From the NCBI GenBank assembly GCA_900764225.1, contig CAAFNG010000068.1:1-6087 (forward strand): a DNA stretch of 6,087 bases. The letters are read 5' to 3'. A program made the translations under genes and the position numbers. The DNA comes from Lachnospiraceae bacterium (GTDB lineage: Bacteria > Bacillota > Clostridia > Lachnospirales > Lachnospiraceae). Under the pieces are notes generated by a model that saw only the letters and a program-made list of their open reading frames with translations, was not told the DNA's origin and searched no databases. Shown here piece by piece: positions 1 to 6,087 of the stretch (within the stretch, counting starts at the first letter, position 1; each line of letters opens with the position of its first letter).

Positions 1-62
1 CAGAAGACGGCATACGAGATTCCTCTACGTCTCGTGGGCTCGGAGATGTGTATAAGAGACAG
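1..62 (+). other. Untrimmed Illumina Nextera i7 adapter (artifact)
   Basis: This is synthetic library sequence. Bases 1-20 are the P7 flow-cell sequence (CAGAAGACGGCATACGAGAT, missing the usual leading CAAG). Bases 21-28 (TCCTCTAC) are the reverse complement of index GTAGAGGA, which I recall as Nextera N712. Bases 29-62 are the Nextera transposase read-2 sequence, whose last 19 bases (44-62, AGATGTGTATAAGAGACAG) are the Tn5 mosaic end. The genome begins at base 63. An ATG inside the mosaic end (48-50) happens to be in frame with the downstream gene and adds the false residues MYKRQ to its product. Confidence 0.99.
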
Positions 63-3000
63 GAGCAGACGCAAAAACTGTTACAGGCGATGGATGATGC
101 CCTGGCGATGCTGCCATTGGATTTTGAATCAGTGAATGAAACTTATGAGAAGAAATTACAGCTTTTGACGGAAGTACATCAGTATGTGGAAGGCAGCTAT
201 ACGATTTTCCCGGCACAGGAAGTACCAGATCAGGCAGATGGCTTAAATGGATATCAGATGTCTTTATTTGATATTGTGAGTGCTTCCGAACCAGAAGAAA
301 ATATAGAAGATGCGGAACCAGAGGAAATTATCAGCGAACTAGAAGCAGAACCGGAAATAAAACCAGAAGAAGAAACAGAACCGGAAGATATAAAAGAACA
401 GATTGTAGAGCAGGAACCTCATAATTTTCATATTACGGACGATGATCTTGGCTCTGGCGGTTCGAAAGCAAAGTTTAAAGCAAATATGGAAGCTATCCGG
501 ATGCTGAAAAAACTGGAACAGGAGCAGAGATTGGCAACACCGGAAGAACAGGAAGTGTTGTCAAGATATGTTGGATGGGGCGGCATTCCCCAGGCTTTCG
601 AGGAAAGAAACAGTGCATGGGCAGAGGAATATACGCAGTTAAAAGGAATCCTCACACCAGAAGAATACAGTGCAGCAAGGGCATCAACGCTGAACGCCTT
701 TTATACTTCTCCGACAGTTATTAAAGCAATGTATGAAGCTCTTGGAAATATGGGACTGAAACAGGGAAATATCCTGGAACCGTCCTGTGGAGTAGGAAAC
801 TTTATGGGACTTTTACCGGAAAGCATGAGTGCTGCAAATATGTATGGCGTGGAGCTTGATCCGGTTTCTGGTCAGATTGCAAAACAACTTTACCAGAAAA
901 ACAGGATTGCAGTACAGGGATTTGAGGAAACCAGTTACCCGGACAGCTTTTTTGACTGTGTAATCGGAAATGTACCATTTGGAGCATATCAGGTCAGTGA
1001 CCGCAAATATGACAGATACCATTTTATGATCCATGATTATTTTATTGCAAAATCTTTAGACCTGGTACGTCCGGGCGGAGTGGTGGCAGTTGTCACATCA
1101 AGCGGTACAATGGATAAACAGAATCCGGAAGTCCGACAGTATTTTGCAAACCGGGCAGACCTGCTTGGGGCAATCCGATTACCGAACAGTGCTTTCCAGA
1201 GAAATGCCAATACCAGTGTGGTTGCAGATATTCTGTTTTTCCAGAAAAGGGACAGGGCTGCGATCACAGAGCCAGACTGGGTACAGTTAAAAACTACACC
1301 AGAAGGCTATACGGTCAATTCTTATTTTGCCGACCATCCGGAAATGGTACTTGGAGATTTTACAACAGAAAGTACCCAGTACGGAAAACAGGAAGTGACG
1401 GTAAAGGCAAAAGAGGGAGCAGATCTGGCAGAGCAGTTAAATGAAGCGGTAAAGCATATCCAGGGAACCATCACAGAACAGGAGATTTCGGATACGGAAC
1501 TGGAAGAACAGGTGGTATCCATACCAGCAGATCCGAACATTAAGAACTTCAGCTTTGCACTTGTCGGAGAGGATATTTATTACAGGGAAAATTCTGTTAT
1601 GAATAAGATGGAACTTCCCGTTGTGACAGGCGAGCGTGTCAGAGGCATGGTTGCCATCCGGGATGCAACAAACAGGCTTCTGGAACGGCAGTTGGAAGAA
1701 TGCAGTGATGAAGAGGTTGCCAGCTTACAGGCTGAATTGAATCAGGTTTATGACAGCTTTACTGCAAAGTATGGGCTTCTTAGCAGCAATGCGAATAAAA
1801 GAGCGTTCAGCATGGACAGCAGCTATTGCCTTTTGACTTCCCTTGAATTTCTGGACGAAAAGGGAGAGTTGAAGCGGAAAGCAGACATATTCACGAAGAG
1901 GACGATCCGCAGGGCAGAGCCGGTAACATCGGTAGATACGGCAAGTGAGGCACTGGCGGTATCTATCGGGGAAAAAGCAAAAGTGGATATTCCTTATATG
2001 ATGGAGCTTACCGGGAAAACAGAGGAAGAGGTCACAGAGGAGCTTACGGGGGTTATTTTCAAGAATCCGCTTACGGATAAATGGGAGCCATCCGACGAGT
2101 ATCTTTCCGGGAATGTCAGGGAGAAGCTGAACATTGCAAGGCAGTTTGCAGAAAACCATCCGGAATATATGGTCAATGTGCAGGCACTGGAACGGGTGCA
2201 GCCGAAAGACCTGGATGCTTCCGAGATTGAAGCAAGGCTTGGTGCAACATGGATTTCTCCGGACTACATTACAGAGTTCATGGCAGAAACATTCCATACA
2301 CCACGACAGCATATCAATTATGAGCGTATCAAAGTACAGTATGCGGAAGTGACCGGGCAGTGGAACGTAAAAGGAAAGAACGTGGACAGCAGCAATAACC
2401 CACTTTCCACTGCAACCTACGGAACACAAAGGGCAAATGCTTACAGACTGTTAGAGGATGCACTGAATCTGCGTGACACAAAAATCTATGACACAATACA
2501 TGATGCGGATGGGGAACACCGGGTACTGAACCGGAAAGAAACCACCCTGGCACAGCAGAAGCAGGAACTGATCAGGGAAGAATTTAAAGAGTGGATCTTT
2601 AAGGATATGAGCCGACGGGAAACACTCTGCAAAATTTATAATGAACGGTTTAACAGTGTCAGACCAAGGGAATATGATGGCAGTCATATCCAGTTTGTCG
2701 GAATGAATCCGGAAATTAAGCTGATGGAGCATCAGAAAAATGCAGTGGCACATATCCTTTATGGAAATAATACCCTGCTCGCACACTGTGTAGGTGCAGG
2801 CAAGACGTTCCAGATGATCGCAGCCGGTATGGAGAGTAAACGTCTGGGACTGGCACAAAAGAGTCTTTATGTGGTTCCAAACCATTTGCTGGAACAGTGG
2901 GGAAGCGATTTCTTACGCTTATATCCGGGAGCAAATATTCTGGTAGCAACGAAGAAAGATTTTGAACCGGCAAACAGAAAACGGTTCTGTTCCAGAATCG

Positions 3001-5309
3001 CAACCGGAGATTATGATGCGGTCATTATTGGACACAGCCAGTTCGAGAAAATTCCTCTTTCCAGGGAAAGGCAGATTGCATTATTGGAAGACCAGATTGC
3101 AGATATTACCTATTCTATTGAATCAGCAAAGGCTCAGACAGGGGAACAGTACACCATCAAACAGATGGAAAAAACAAAGAAAACCCTGAAAGCAAAACTG
3201 GAAAAACTGAATGACCAGACACGAAAGGATGATGTTGTGACTTTTGAGCAATTAGGCGTGGACAGGCTGTTTGTGGACGAGTCACATTTTTACAAGAACC
3301 TTTTTTTATACACAAAAATGCGGAATGTGGCAGGCATTTCACAGACCGATGCACAAAAAAGTTCAGACATGTTTATGAAATGCAGGTACATGGATGAGAT
3401 TACCGGAGGAAAGGGAATTACGTTTGCAACGGGAACACCTGTATCAAACAGTATGACTGAATTATACACCATTATGAGATACCTCCAGTATGATACTTTA
3501 ATGAATATGGGAATGGGACATTTTGATTCGTGGGCAGCAACTTTTGGAGAAACAGTTACGGCAATCGAATTGTCACCAGAAGGAACGGGTTATCGTGCAA
3601 AAACACGATTTGCCCGTTTTTTTAATCTTCCAGAGCTGATCTCCATATTTAAGGAAGCGGTGGATATTCAGACTGCAGATATGCTGAATCTTCCTGTACC
3701 GGAAGCAGAATATATCAATGAAGTGTTAAAGCCGAGTGAGGAACAGAAAGAAATGGTGGAAGCCTTTTCGGAACGTGCCGAACAGGTCAGGGGCGGTATG
3801 GTAGATCCAAGGGTAGATAACATGCTCAAGATTACCAACGATGGAAGAAAATGTGCATTAGACCAGAGGTTGTTAAATGATATGCTGCCGGATGCAGGGG
3901 AAAGTAAGGTAAATGCCTGTGTGGAGAATGCTTTCCAGGTATGGGAGGACGGAAAAGATACACAGGCTACCCAGTTGATTTTCTGTGACCTCAGCACACC
4001 GAAAACTGACGGAACGTTCAATGTTTATGATGATGTGAGGAACAAGCTGGTAGAACGGGGAATCCCGAAAGACCAGATCGCATTTATCCATGAGTATAAT
4101 ACGGAAGTAAAAAAGGCAGAACTGTTTGCAAAGGTGCGGGCAGGGCAGGTAAGAATCCTGATGGGTTCCACTCCAAAACTCGGTGCTGGTACCAACGTCC
4201 AGGACAGACTACTTGCACTGCATCATCTGGACTGCCCCTGGAAACCGTCTGACCTGGAACAGCAGGAGGGACGTATTCTCAGACAGGGAAACCAGAATGA
4301 CAAGGTAAAAATCTTCCGATATGTAACAGAGAATACATTCGATTCGTACATGTGGCAGATTCTGGAAAACAAGCAGAAGTTTATTTCGCAGATCATGACC
4401 AGTAAATCCCCGGTTCGTGCCTGTGAGGATGTGGATGATACAGCTCTGTCCTATGCAGAGATTAAAGCACTGGCAACAGGAAACGAATACATCAAGGAAA
4501 AAATGGATCTGGATGTGCAGGTAAGTAAACTGAAACTTCTGAAAGCAAACCATACCAGTCAGATCTATCGTCTGGAATCGGATATTGCAAAGAGGTATCC
4601 GGTACAGATTACAGCATTAAAAGAGAAGATTGCCGGTATGCGTGTGGATGCAGATGTAGTAAAAGGAATAGATTTACAGGATAATGACCATTTTGCAATG
4701 ACAGTTGGTGGAAAGCTGTATACCGATAAAAAAGAAGCGGGAGTTGCACTTCTTTCAGCAGCATCCGGTTTGAAGTCCGTAAAGTCAGCCGGGCAGATCG
4801 GGGAATATCATGGCTTTGCACTTTCTTCAGAATACAATTTCCTGTCAAATACCTATACCATGACGATCAAGGGAAAATGTTCTTATAAGATTGAGTTCGG
4901 AAAGGATACTCTGGGCAATATCCAGAGGATTCATAATGCACTTTCGGCAATCGGGAAAAAGCTGGCAGATACTGAGCAGAATCTGGAAACGGTACAACAG
5001 CAGTTAAAGACCGCACAGGAAGAGGTGCAGAAGCCATTTCCGAAAGAAGCGGAACTGAGTGAAAAAATGGAACGTCTGGCAGAATTAAATGCCATGCTCA
5101 ACATGGATGAGAAAGGGGGAGAAAATCTTCTGGCAGACGAGGGAATCGGGGAAAACCCGGAAGTAAATGTACCAGAGGAACGTCAGGACAGAATCGCTGA
5201 CAGTGTTCATAAAACGTCTATTCTGGAAAGACTGAAAGAACAGAAACAGCAGGAGCAGACAAGCGAAACACAGCAGAAACCAAAAAAGAAACACGAACAG
5301 GAGTTATAA
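63..5309 (+). CDS. DarB-like N6-adenine DNA methyltransferase / SNF2 helicase fusion protein, 5' partial
   Basis: This is a giant DNA methyltransferase-helicase typical of conjugative elements; 1,748 residues are present and the true start lies upstream of the contig. Counting codon 63-65 as residue 1, the order is: a helical N-terminal stretch; a clamp-motif-like peptide QMSLF (65-69); an acidic Glu/Pro linker (76-119); the methyltransferase (about 126-395) with FYTSP (213-217), SAM-binding EPSCGVGNF (239-247), acidic GVELD (262-266) and motif IV NVPF (303-306); a long linker region without a recognised catalytic motif; and an SNF2-like motor (about 885-1448) with Walker A GAGKT (911-915), DESH (1072-1075), ATGTP (1122-1126), GAGTN (1374-1378) and [11 protein letters not shown] (1400-1410). 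The C-terminus is helical and coiled-coil-like, ending in a Lys-rich tail (KPKKKH). All core motor motifs are present and the frame is unbroken. Phage P1 DarB shares this fusion and protects DNA from type I restriction; that role here is inference. Whether the methylase is active is uncertain because motif IV deviates from the classical form. Confidence 0.93.
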   Translation, partial: EQTQKLLQAMDDALAMLPLDFESVNETYEKKLQLLTEVHQYVEGSYTIFPAQEVPDQADGLNGYQMSLFDIVSASEPEENIEDAEPEEIISELEAEPEIKPEEETEPEDIKEQIVEQEPHNFHITDDDLGSGGSKAKFKANMEAIRMLKKLEQEQRLATPEEQEVLSRYVGWGGIPQAFEERNSAWAEEYTQLKGILTPEEYSAARASTLNAFYTSPTVIKAMYEALGNMGLKQGNILEPSCGVGNFMGLLPESMSAANMYGVELDPVSGQIAKQLYQKNRIAVQGFEETSYPDSFFDCVIGNVPFGAYQVSDRKYDRYHFMIHDYFIAKSLDLVRPGGVVAVVTSSGTMDKQNPEVRQYFANRADLLGAIRLPNSAFQRNANTSVVADILFFQKRDRAAITEPDWVQLKTTPEGYTVNSYFADHPEMVLGDFTTESTQYGKQEVTVKAKEGADLAEQLNEAVKHIQGTITEQEISDTELEEQVVSIPADPNIKNFSFALVGEDIYYRENSVMNKMELPVVTGERVRGMVAIRDATNRLLERQLEECSDEEVASLQAELNQVYDSFTAKYGLLSSNANKRAFSMDSSYCLLTSLEFLDEKGELKRKADIFTKRTIRRAEPVTSVDTASEALAVSIGEKAKVDIPYMMELTGKTEEEVTEELTGVIFKNPLTDKWEPSDEYLSGNVREKLNIARQFAENHPEYMVNVQALERVQPKDLDASEIEARLGATWISPDYITEFMAETFHTPRQHINYERIKVQYAEVTGQWNVKGKNVDSSNNPLSTATYGTQRANAYRLLEDALNLRDTKIYDTIHDADGEHRVLNRKETTLAQQKQELIREEFKEWIFKDMSRRETLCKIYNERFNSVRPREYDGSHIQFVGMNPEIKLMEHQKNAVAHILYGNNTLLAHCVGAGKTFQMIAAGMESKRLGLAQKSLYVVPNHLLEQWGSDFLRLYPGANILVATKKDFEPANRKRFCSRIATGDYDAVIIGHSQFEKIPLSRERQIALLEDQIADITYSIESAKAQTGEQYTIKQMEKTKKTLKAKLEKLNDQTRKDDVVTFEQLGVDRLFVDESHFYKNLFLYTKMRNVAGISQTDAQKSSDMFMKCRYMDEITGGKGITFATGTPVSNSMTELYTIMRYLQYDTLMNMGMGHFDSWAATFGETVTAIELSPEGTGYRAKTRFARFFNLPELISIFKEAVDIQTADMLNLPVPEAEYINEVLKPSEEQKEMVEAFSERAEQVRGGMVDPRVDNMLKITNDGRKCALDQRLLNDMLPDAGESKVNACVENAFQVWEDGKDTQATQLIFCDLSTPKTDGTFNVYDDVRNKLVERGIPKDQIAFIHEYNTEVKKAELFAKVRAGQVRILMGSTPKLGAGTNVQDRLLALHHLDCPWKPSDLEQQEGRILRQGNQNDKVKIFRYVTENTFDSYMWQILENKQKFISQIMTSKSPVRACEDVDDTALSYAEIKALATGNEYIKEKMDLDVQVSKLKLLKANHTSQIYRLESDIAKRYPVQITALKEKIAGMRVDADVVKGIDLQDNDHFAMTVGGKLYTDKKEAGVALLSAASGLKSVKSAGQIGEYHGFALSSEYNFLSNTYTMTIKGKCSYKIEFGKDTLGNIQRIHNALSAIGKKLADTEQNLETVQQQLKTAQEEVQKPFPKEAELSEKMERLAELNAMLNMDEKGGENLLADEGIGENPEVNVPEERQDRIADSVHKTSILERLKEQKQQEQTSETQQKPKKKHEQEL
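255..269 (+). other. Putative beta sliding-clamp-binding peptide (QMSLF) within the large protein
   Basis: Residues 65-69 read Q-M-S-L-F followed by Asp. This differs at one position, a conservative Leu to Met change, from the bacterial DnaN-binding consensus QL(S/D)LF. It lies between the helical N-terminal stretch and the acidic linker, in sequence that looks unstructured, which is the usual setting for such peptides. Binding to the clamp is inference; a five-residue match can arise by chance. Confidence 0.45.
288..419 (+). repeat. Degenerate Glu/Pro-rich repeat encoding an acidic linker
   Basis: Forty-four codons encode a strongly acidic stretch built on loose repeats of [17 protein letters not shown] and EPED. 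At DNA level the unit is roughly GAACCRGARGA with irregular spacing. It separates the N-terminal region from the methyltransferase domain and is probably a disordered linker. The copies are diverged, so this is a low-complexity region and not an exact tandem array. Such stretches tend to vary in length between relatives. Confidence 0.7.
438..1247 (+). other. N6-adenine DNA methyltransferase domain of the large protein
   Basis: The domain opens with a family-typical segment containing [11 protein letters not shown], followed by FYTSP (motif X type). SAM-binding motif I is [10 protein letters not shown] at 774-803, the acidic residue of motif II is in GVELD at 846-860, and motif IV is NVPF at 969-980. 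[12 protein letters not shown] strand-turn-strand and the segment IRLPNSAF...ADILFF close the domain; both resemble type I HsdM-like methylases. The motif order X-I-II-IV is that of gamma-class N6-adenine methylases. Classical enzymes have (N/D)PP(Y/F) at motif IV; here Val replaces the first Pro, while the catalytic-type Asn and the aromatic residue remain. Confidence 0.88.
2715..4406 (+). other. SNF2-type superfamily 2 helicase/translocase domain of the large protein
   Basis: All core superfamily 2 motifs can be read in order. A Q-like segment LMEHQ starts at 2721, Walker A GAGKT lies at 2793-2807, Ia is [10 protein letters not shown] from 2871, and the Walker B box DESH lies at 3276-3287. 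Motif III ATGTP lies at 3426-3440, motif V GAGTN at 4182-4196 and motif [13 protein letters not shown] at 4260-4292. Between Ia and II sits a charged, helical insertion of about 55 residues (about 3060-3225) that looks like a coiled coil. The arginine finger region (GRILRQG) is intact, so ATPase activity is expected. Translocation on double-stranded DNA, not strand unwinding, is the usual activity of SNF2-like motors. Confidence 0.92.
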
Positions 5310-5314
5310 AGGGT

Positions 5315-5351
5315 ATCCCGTCAGAGTGACCAGAGCTTTGGCGGGATTTTT
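5315..5351 (+). terminator. Hairpin plus T run: probable intrinsic terminator or attenuator
   Basis: ATCCCGTCAGAG (5315-5326) can pair with CTTTGGCGGGAT (5336-5347) over 12 pairs, two of them G-U, around a 9-base loop. A run of five T (5347-5351) overlaps and follows the stem. It begins six bases after the stop codon of the large gene. Read on the minus strand the stem is not followed directly by a T run, so the signal is for + strand transcription. A short alternative hairpin, GTCA/TGAC (5320-5323 with 5327-5330), would compete with the main stem; whether this has a regulatory role is speculation. The moderate T run would allow some read-through into the next gene. Confidence 0.7.
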
Positions 5352-5355
5352 CTAT

Positions 5356-5360
5356 GGAGG
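5356..5360 (+). promoter_or_regulatory. Ribosome binding site of the ardC-like gene (GGAGG)
   Basis: GGAGG is a strong Shine-Dalgarno core, eight bases before the ATG at 5369. It decides the start codon: an in-frame ATG at 5354 overlaps the purine core itself and has only the T-rich end of the hairpin upstream, so it cannot use this site. The core begins five bases after the terminator T run, so hairpin formation or transcript 3' ends there could affect expression. Confidence 0.85.
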
Positions 5361-5368
5361 ATTTGATT

Positions 5369-6018
5369 ATGGCAAACAGAGAAGAGCAGTTAAAGCAGAT
5401 TACAGAGCAGTTGGAACAGGGCGTTGCAGAAATATTCACATCAGAAAAATATGCCGAATATCTGAACACAATGGCAAAGTTTCATAATTACAGTTTTAAT
5501 AATACATTGTTGATCGCCATGCAGAAACCGGAAGCAACACTGGTAGCGGGGTATCAGGCATGGCAGAAGAAATTCAACCGACAGGTAAAAAGAGGGGAAA
5601 AAGGCATCCAGATCATTGCCCCGGCTCCGTATAAAGAGAAACAGGAGATTGAAAAGACTGATCCGGAAACCGGCGAGATTGTGATCGGGGAAGATGGACA
5701 GCCGGAAACAGAAGTGGTAGAGCGTGTCATTACAAGATTCCGGGTTACGACAGTCTTTGATGTCAGCCAGACTACAGGAGAACCGATTCCAGAGTTTGAG
5801 GTACCGGAACTGGAGGGGGATGTTCTGATCTACCATGATTTTATGGAAGCATTAAAAACAGTTGCCCCGGTTCCCATCCGCTTTCTTGAGATTGACGGGG
5901 AAGCAAAAGGCTTTTATCAGCTTGTCGATAAATATATTGCGATCCAGCTCGGCATGAGTGAGGCACAGACCATGAAAACAGCGGTGCATGAAACCGCACA
6001 TGCAGTATTGCATGATCG
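5369..6018 (+). CDS. ArdC-like antirestriction protein (ssDNA-binding domain plus zinc metallopeptidase), 3' partial
   Basis: The first 216 residues are present; the gene is cut by the adapter at 6018, two bases into a codon. Residues 1-135 match the ArdC N-terminal ssDNA-binding family: an amphipathic helical start, YSFNNTLLIAMQ (41-52), GYQAW (61-65), KRGEKGIQIIAP (74-85) and TTVFDVSQT (127-135). A charged insertion (about 90-118, with DPETGEIVIGEDGQ) looks like a beta hairpin and is usual in Firmicute relatives. Residues 150-216 enter an ImmA/IrrE-like zinc metallopeptidase, with GFYQLVDKYIAI (181-192) and HETAH (207-211), which gives two zinc ligands and the catalytic Glu; the third ligand would lie beyond the contig. 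ArdC of plasmid pSa protects incoming single-stranded DNA from nucleases during conjugation, so a cytoplasmic role in establishing transferred DNA is likely. It lies 59 bases after the methylase-helicase on the same strand. The true C-terminus is unknown; residues after 216 in any translation are adapter-derived. Confidence 0.92.
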
Positions 6019-6087
6019 CTGTCTCTTATACACATCTCCGAGCCCACGAGACGTAGAGGAATCTCGTATGCCGTCTTCTGCTTGAAA
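6019..6087 (-). other. Untrimmed Illumina Nextera i7 adapter, inverted copy (artifact)
   Basis: This is the reverse complement of the adapter at the other end. Bases 6019-6037 (CTGTCTCTTATACACATCT) are the Tn5 mosaic end, 6019-6052 the whole transposase read-2 sequence, 6053-6060 (GTAGAGGA) the same index, and 6061-6084 the P7 sequence ending in CTTG. The final AAA (6085-6087) is what Illumina reads commonly show after running off the adapter end. It adds about 23 false residues (containing [10 protein letters not shown]) to the interrupted ardC-like gene. Confidence 0.99.

Noticed and set aside
25..216. Minus-strand open frame ending in adapter sequence ([10 protein letters not shown]).
   Set aside because: Its C-terminus is a translation of the adapter and the rest overlaps the large gene antisense.
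1725..2429. Long open frame on the minus strand (234 codons) opposite the large gene.
   Set aside because: It lies wholly inside the conserved coding region of the methylase-helicase, its product is rich in Cys, His and Phe without any recognised motif, and no ribosome binding site was seen. It looks like a codon-bias shadow.
63..5309. A complete type I or ISP-like restriction enzyme, or a DISARM/BREX defence component.
   Set aside because: Methylase and motor are present but no nuclease motif is visible, and no DISARM or BREX partner genes are here. The ArdC-like neighbour favours an antirestriction setting. The missing N-terminus leaves a nuclease domain formally possible.
5354..5368. Upstream in-frame ATG as start of the ardC-like gene (adding MEDLI).
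   Set aside because: The codon overlaps the GGAGG core, which is ideally spaced for the ATG at 5369, and the family-like N-terminus begins at MANREEQ.
63..6018. Search for CRISPR arrays, tRNAs, riboswitches, insertion sequences or attachment sites.
   Set aside because: All but 59 bases of the genomic insert is coding sequence, and I found no regular repeats, cloverleaf, attachment core or transposase in it.
5841..6047. Minus-strand open frame beginning [10 protein letters not shown].
   Set aside because: Its start lies in the adapter, and the remainder is antisense to the ArdC-like domain.
1..6087. Perfect terminal inverted repeats with Tn5 mosaic ends, as if the window were a composite transposon.
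   Set aside because: The repeats contain a P7 flow-cell sequence and an 8-base sequencing index, so they are Nextera library adapters. No transposase or target duplication is present.

Overview
The window is a 5,956-base piece of bacterial DNA (63-6018) between two copies of the same untrimmed Illumina Nextera index-side adapter (1-62 and 6019-6087). The two adapter copies are in opposite orientation, so they look like perfect terminal inverted repeats ending in Tn5 mosaic ends. They are library sequence, not biology. Both genes run into an adapter, and reading through it creates false protein ends: 'MYKRQ' at the start of the first and '[10 protein letters not shown]...' at the end of the second.

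The genuine DNA is fully coding on the + strand and holds two genes. Region 63-5309 is the 3' part, still 1,748 codons, of a very large protein. It fuses an N6-adenine DNA methyltransferase domain to an SNF2-type superfamily 2 helicase/translocase, the architecture of phage P1 DarB and of the giant helicase-methylase proteins of integrative conjugative elements. Region 5310-5368 is a short gap holding a hairpin followed by a T run (probable terminator or attenuator) and a strong ribosome binding site. Region 5369-6018 is the 5' part of an ArdC-like antirestriction gene: an ssDNA-binding domain, then the beginning of a zinc metallopeptidase domain with a complete HETAH motif. It is cut off by the adapter.

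The gene pair, the moderately AT-rich composition, the GGAGG ribosome binding site and the residue style of both proteins suggest a conjugative element or plasmid of a gut Firmicute (Clostridia, probably Lachnospiraceae-like). That placement is inference from family resemblance. No integrase, relaxase, type IV secretion gene, rRNA or other taxonomic marker lies in the window.

The likely shared theme is survival of incoming DNA. ArdC-type proteins bind single-stranded DNA and protect it from host nucleases, and DarB-type methylase-helicases are linked to protection from type I restriction. I see no wholly new system. The points most worth a second look are a near-canonical sliding-clamp-binding peptide (QMSLF) in the N-terminal region of the large protein, its non-standard methylase motif IV (NVPF), and the hairpin placed just before the ardC-like ribosome binding site.
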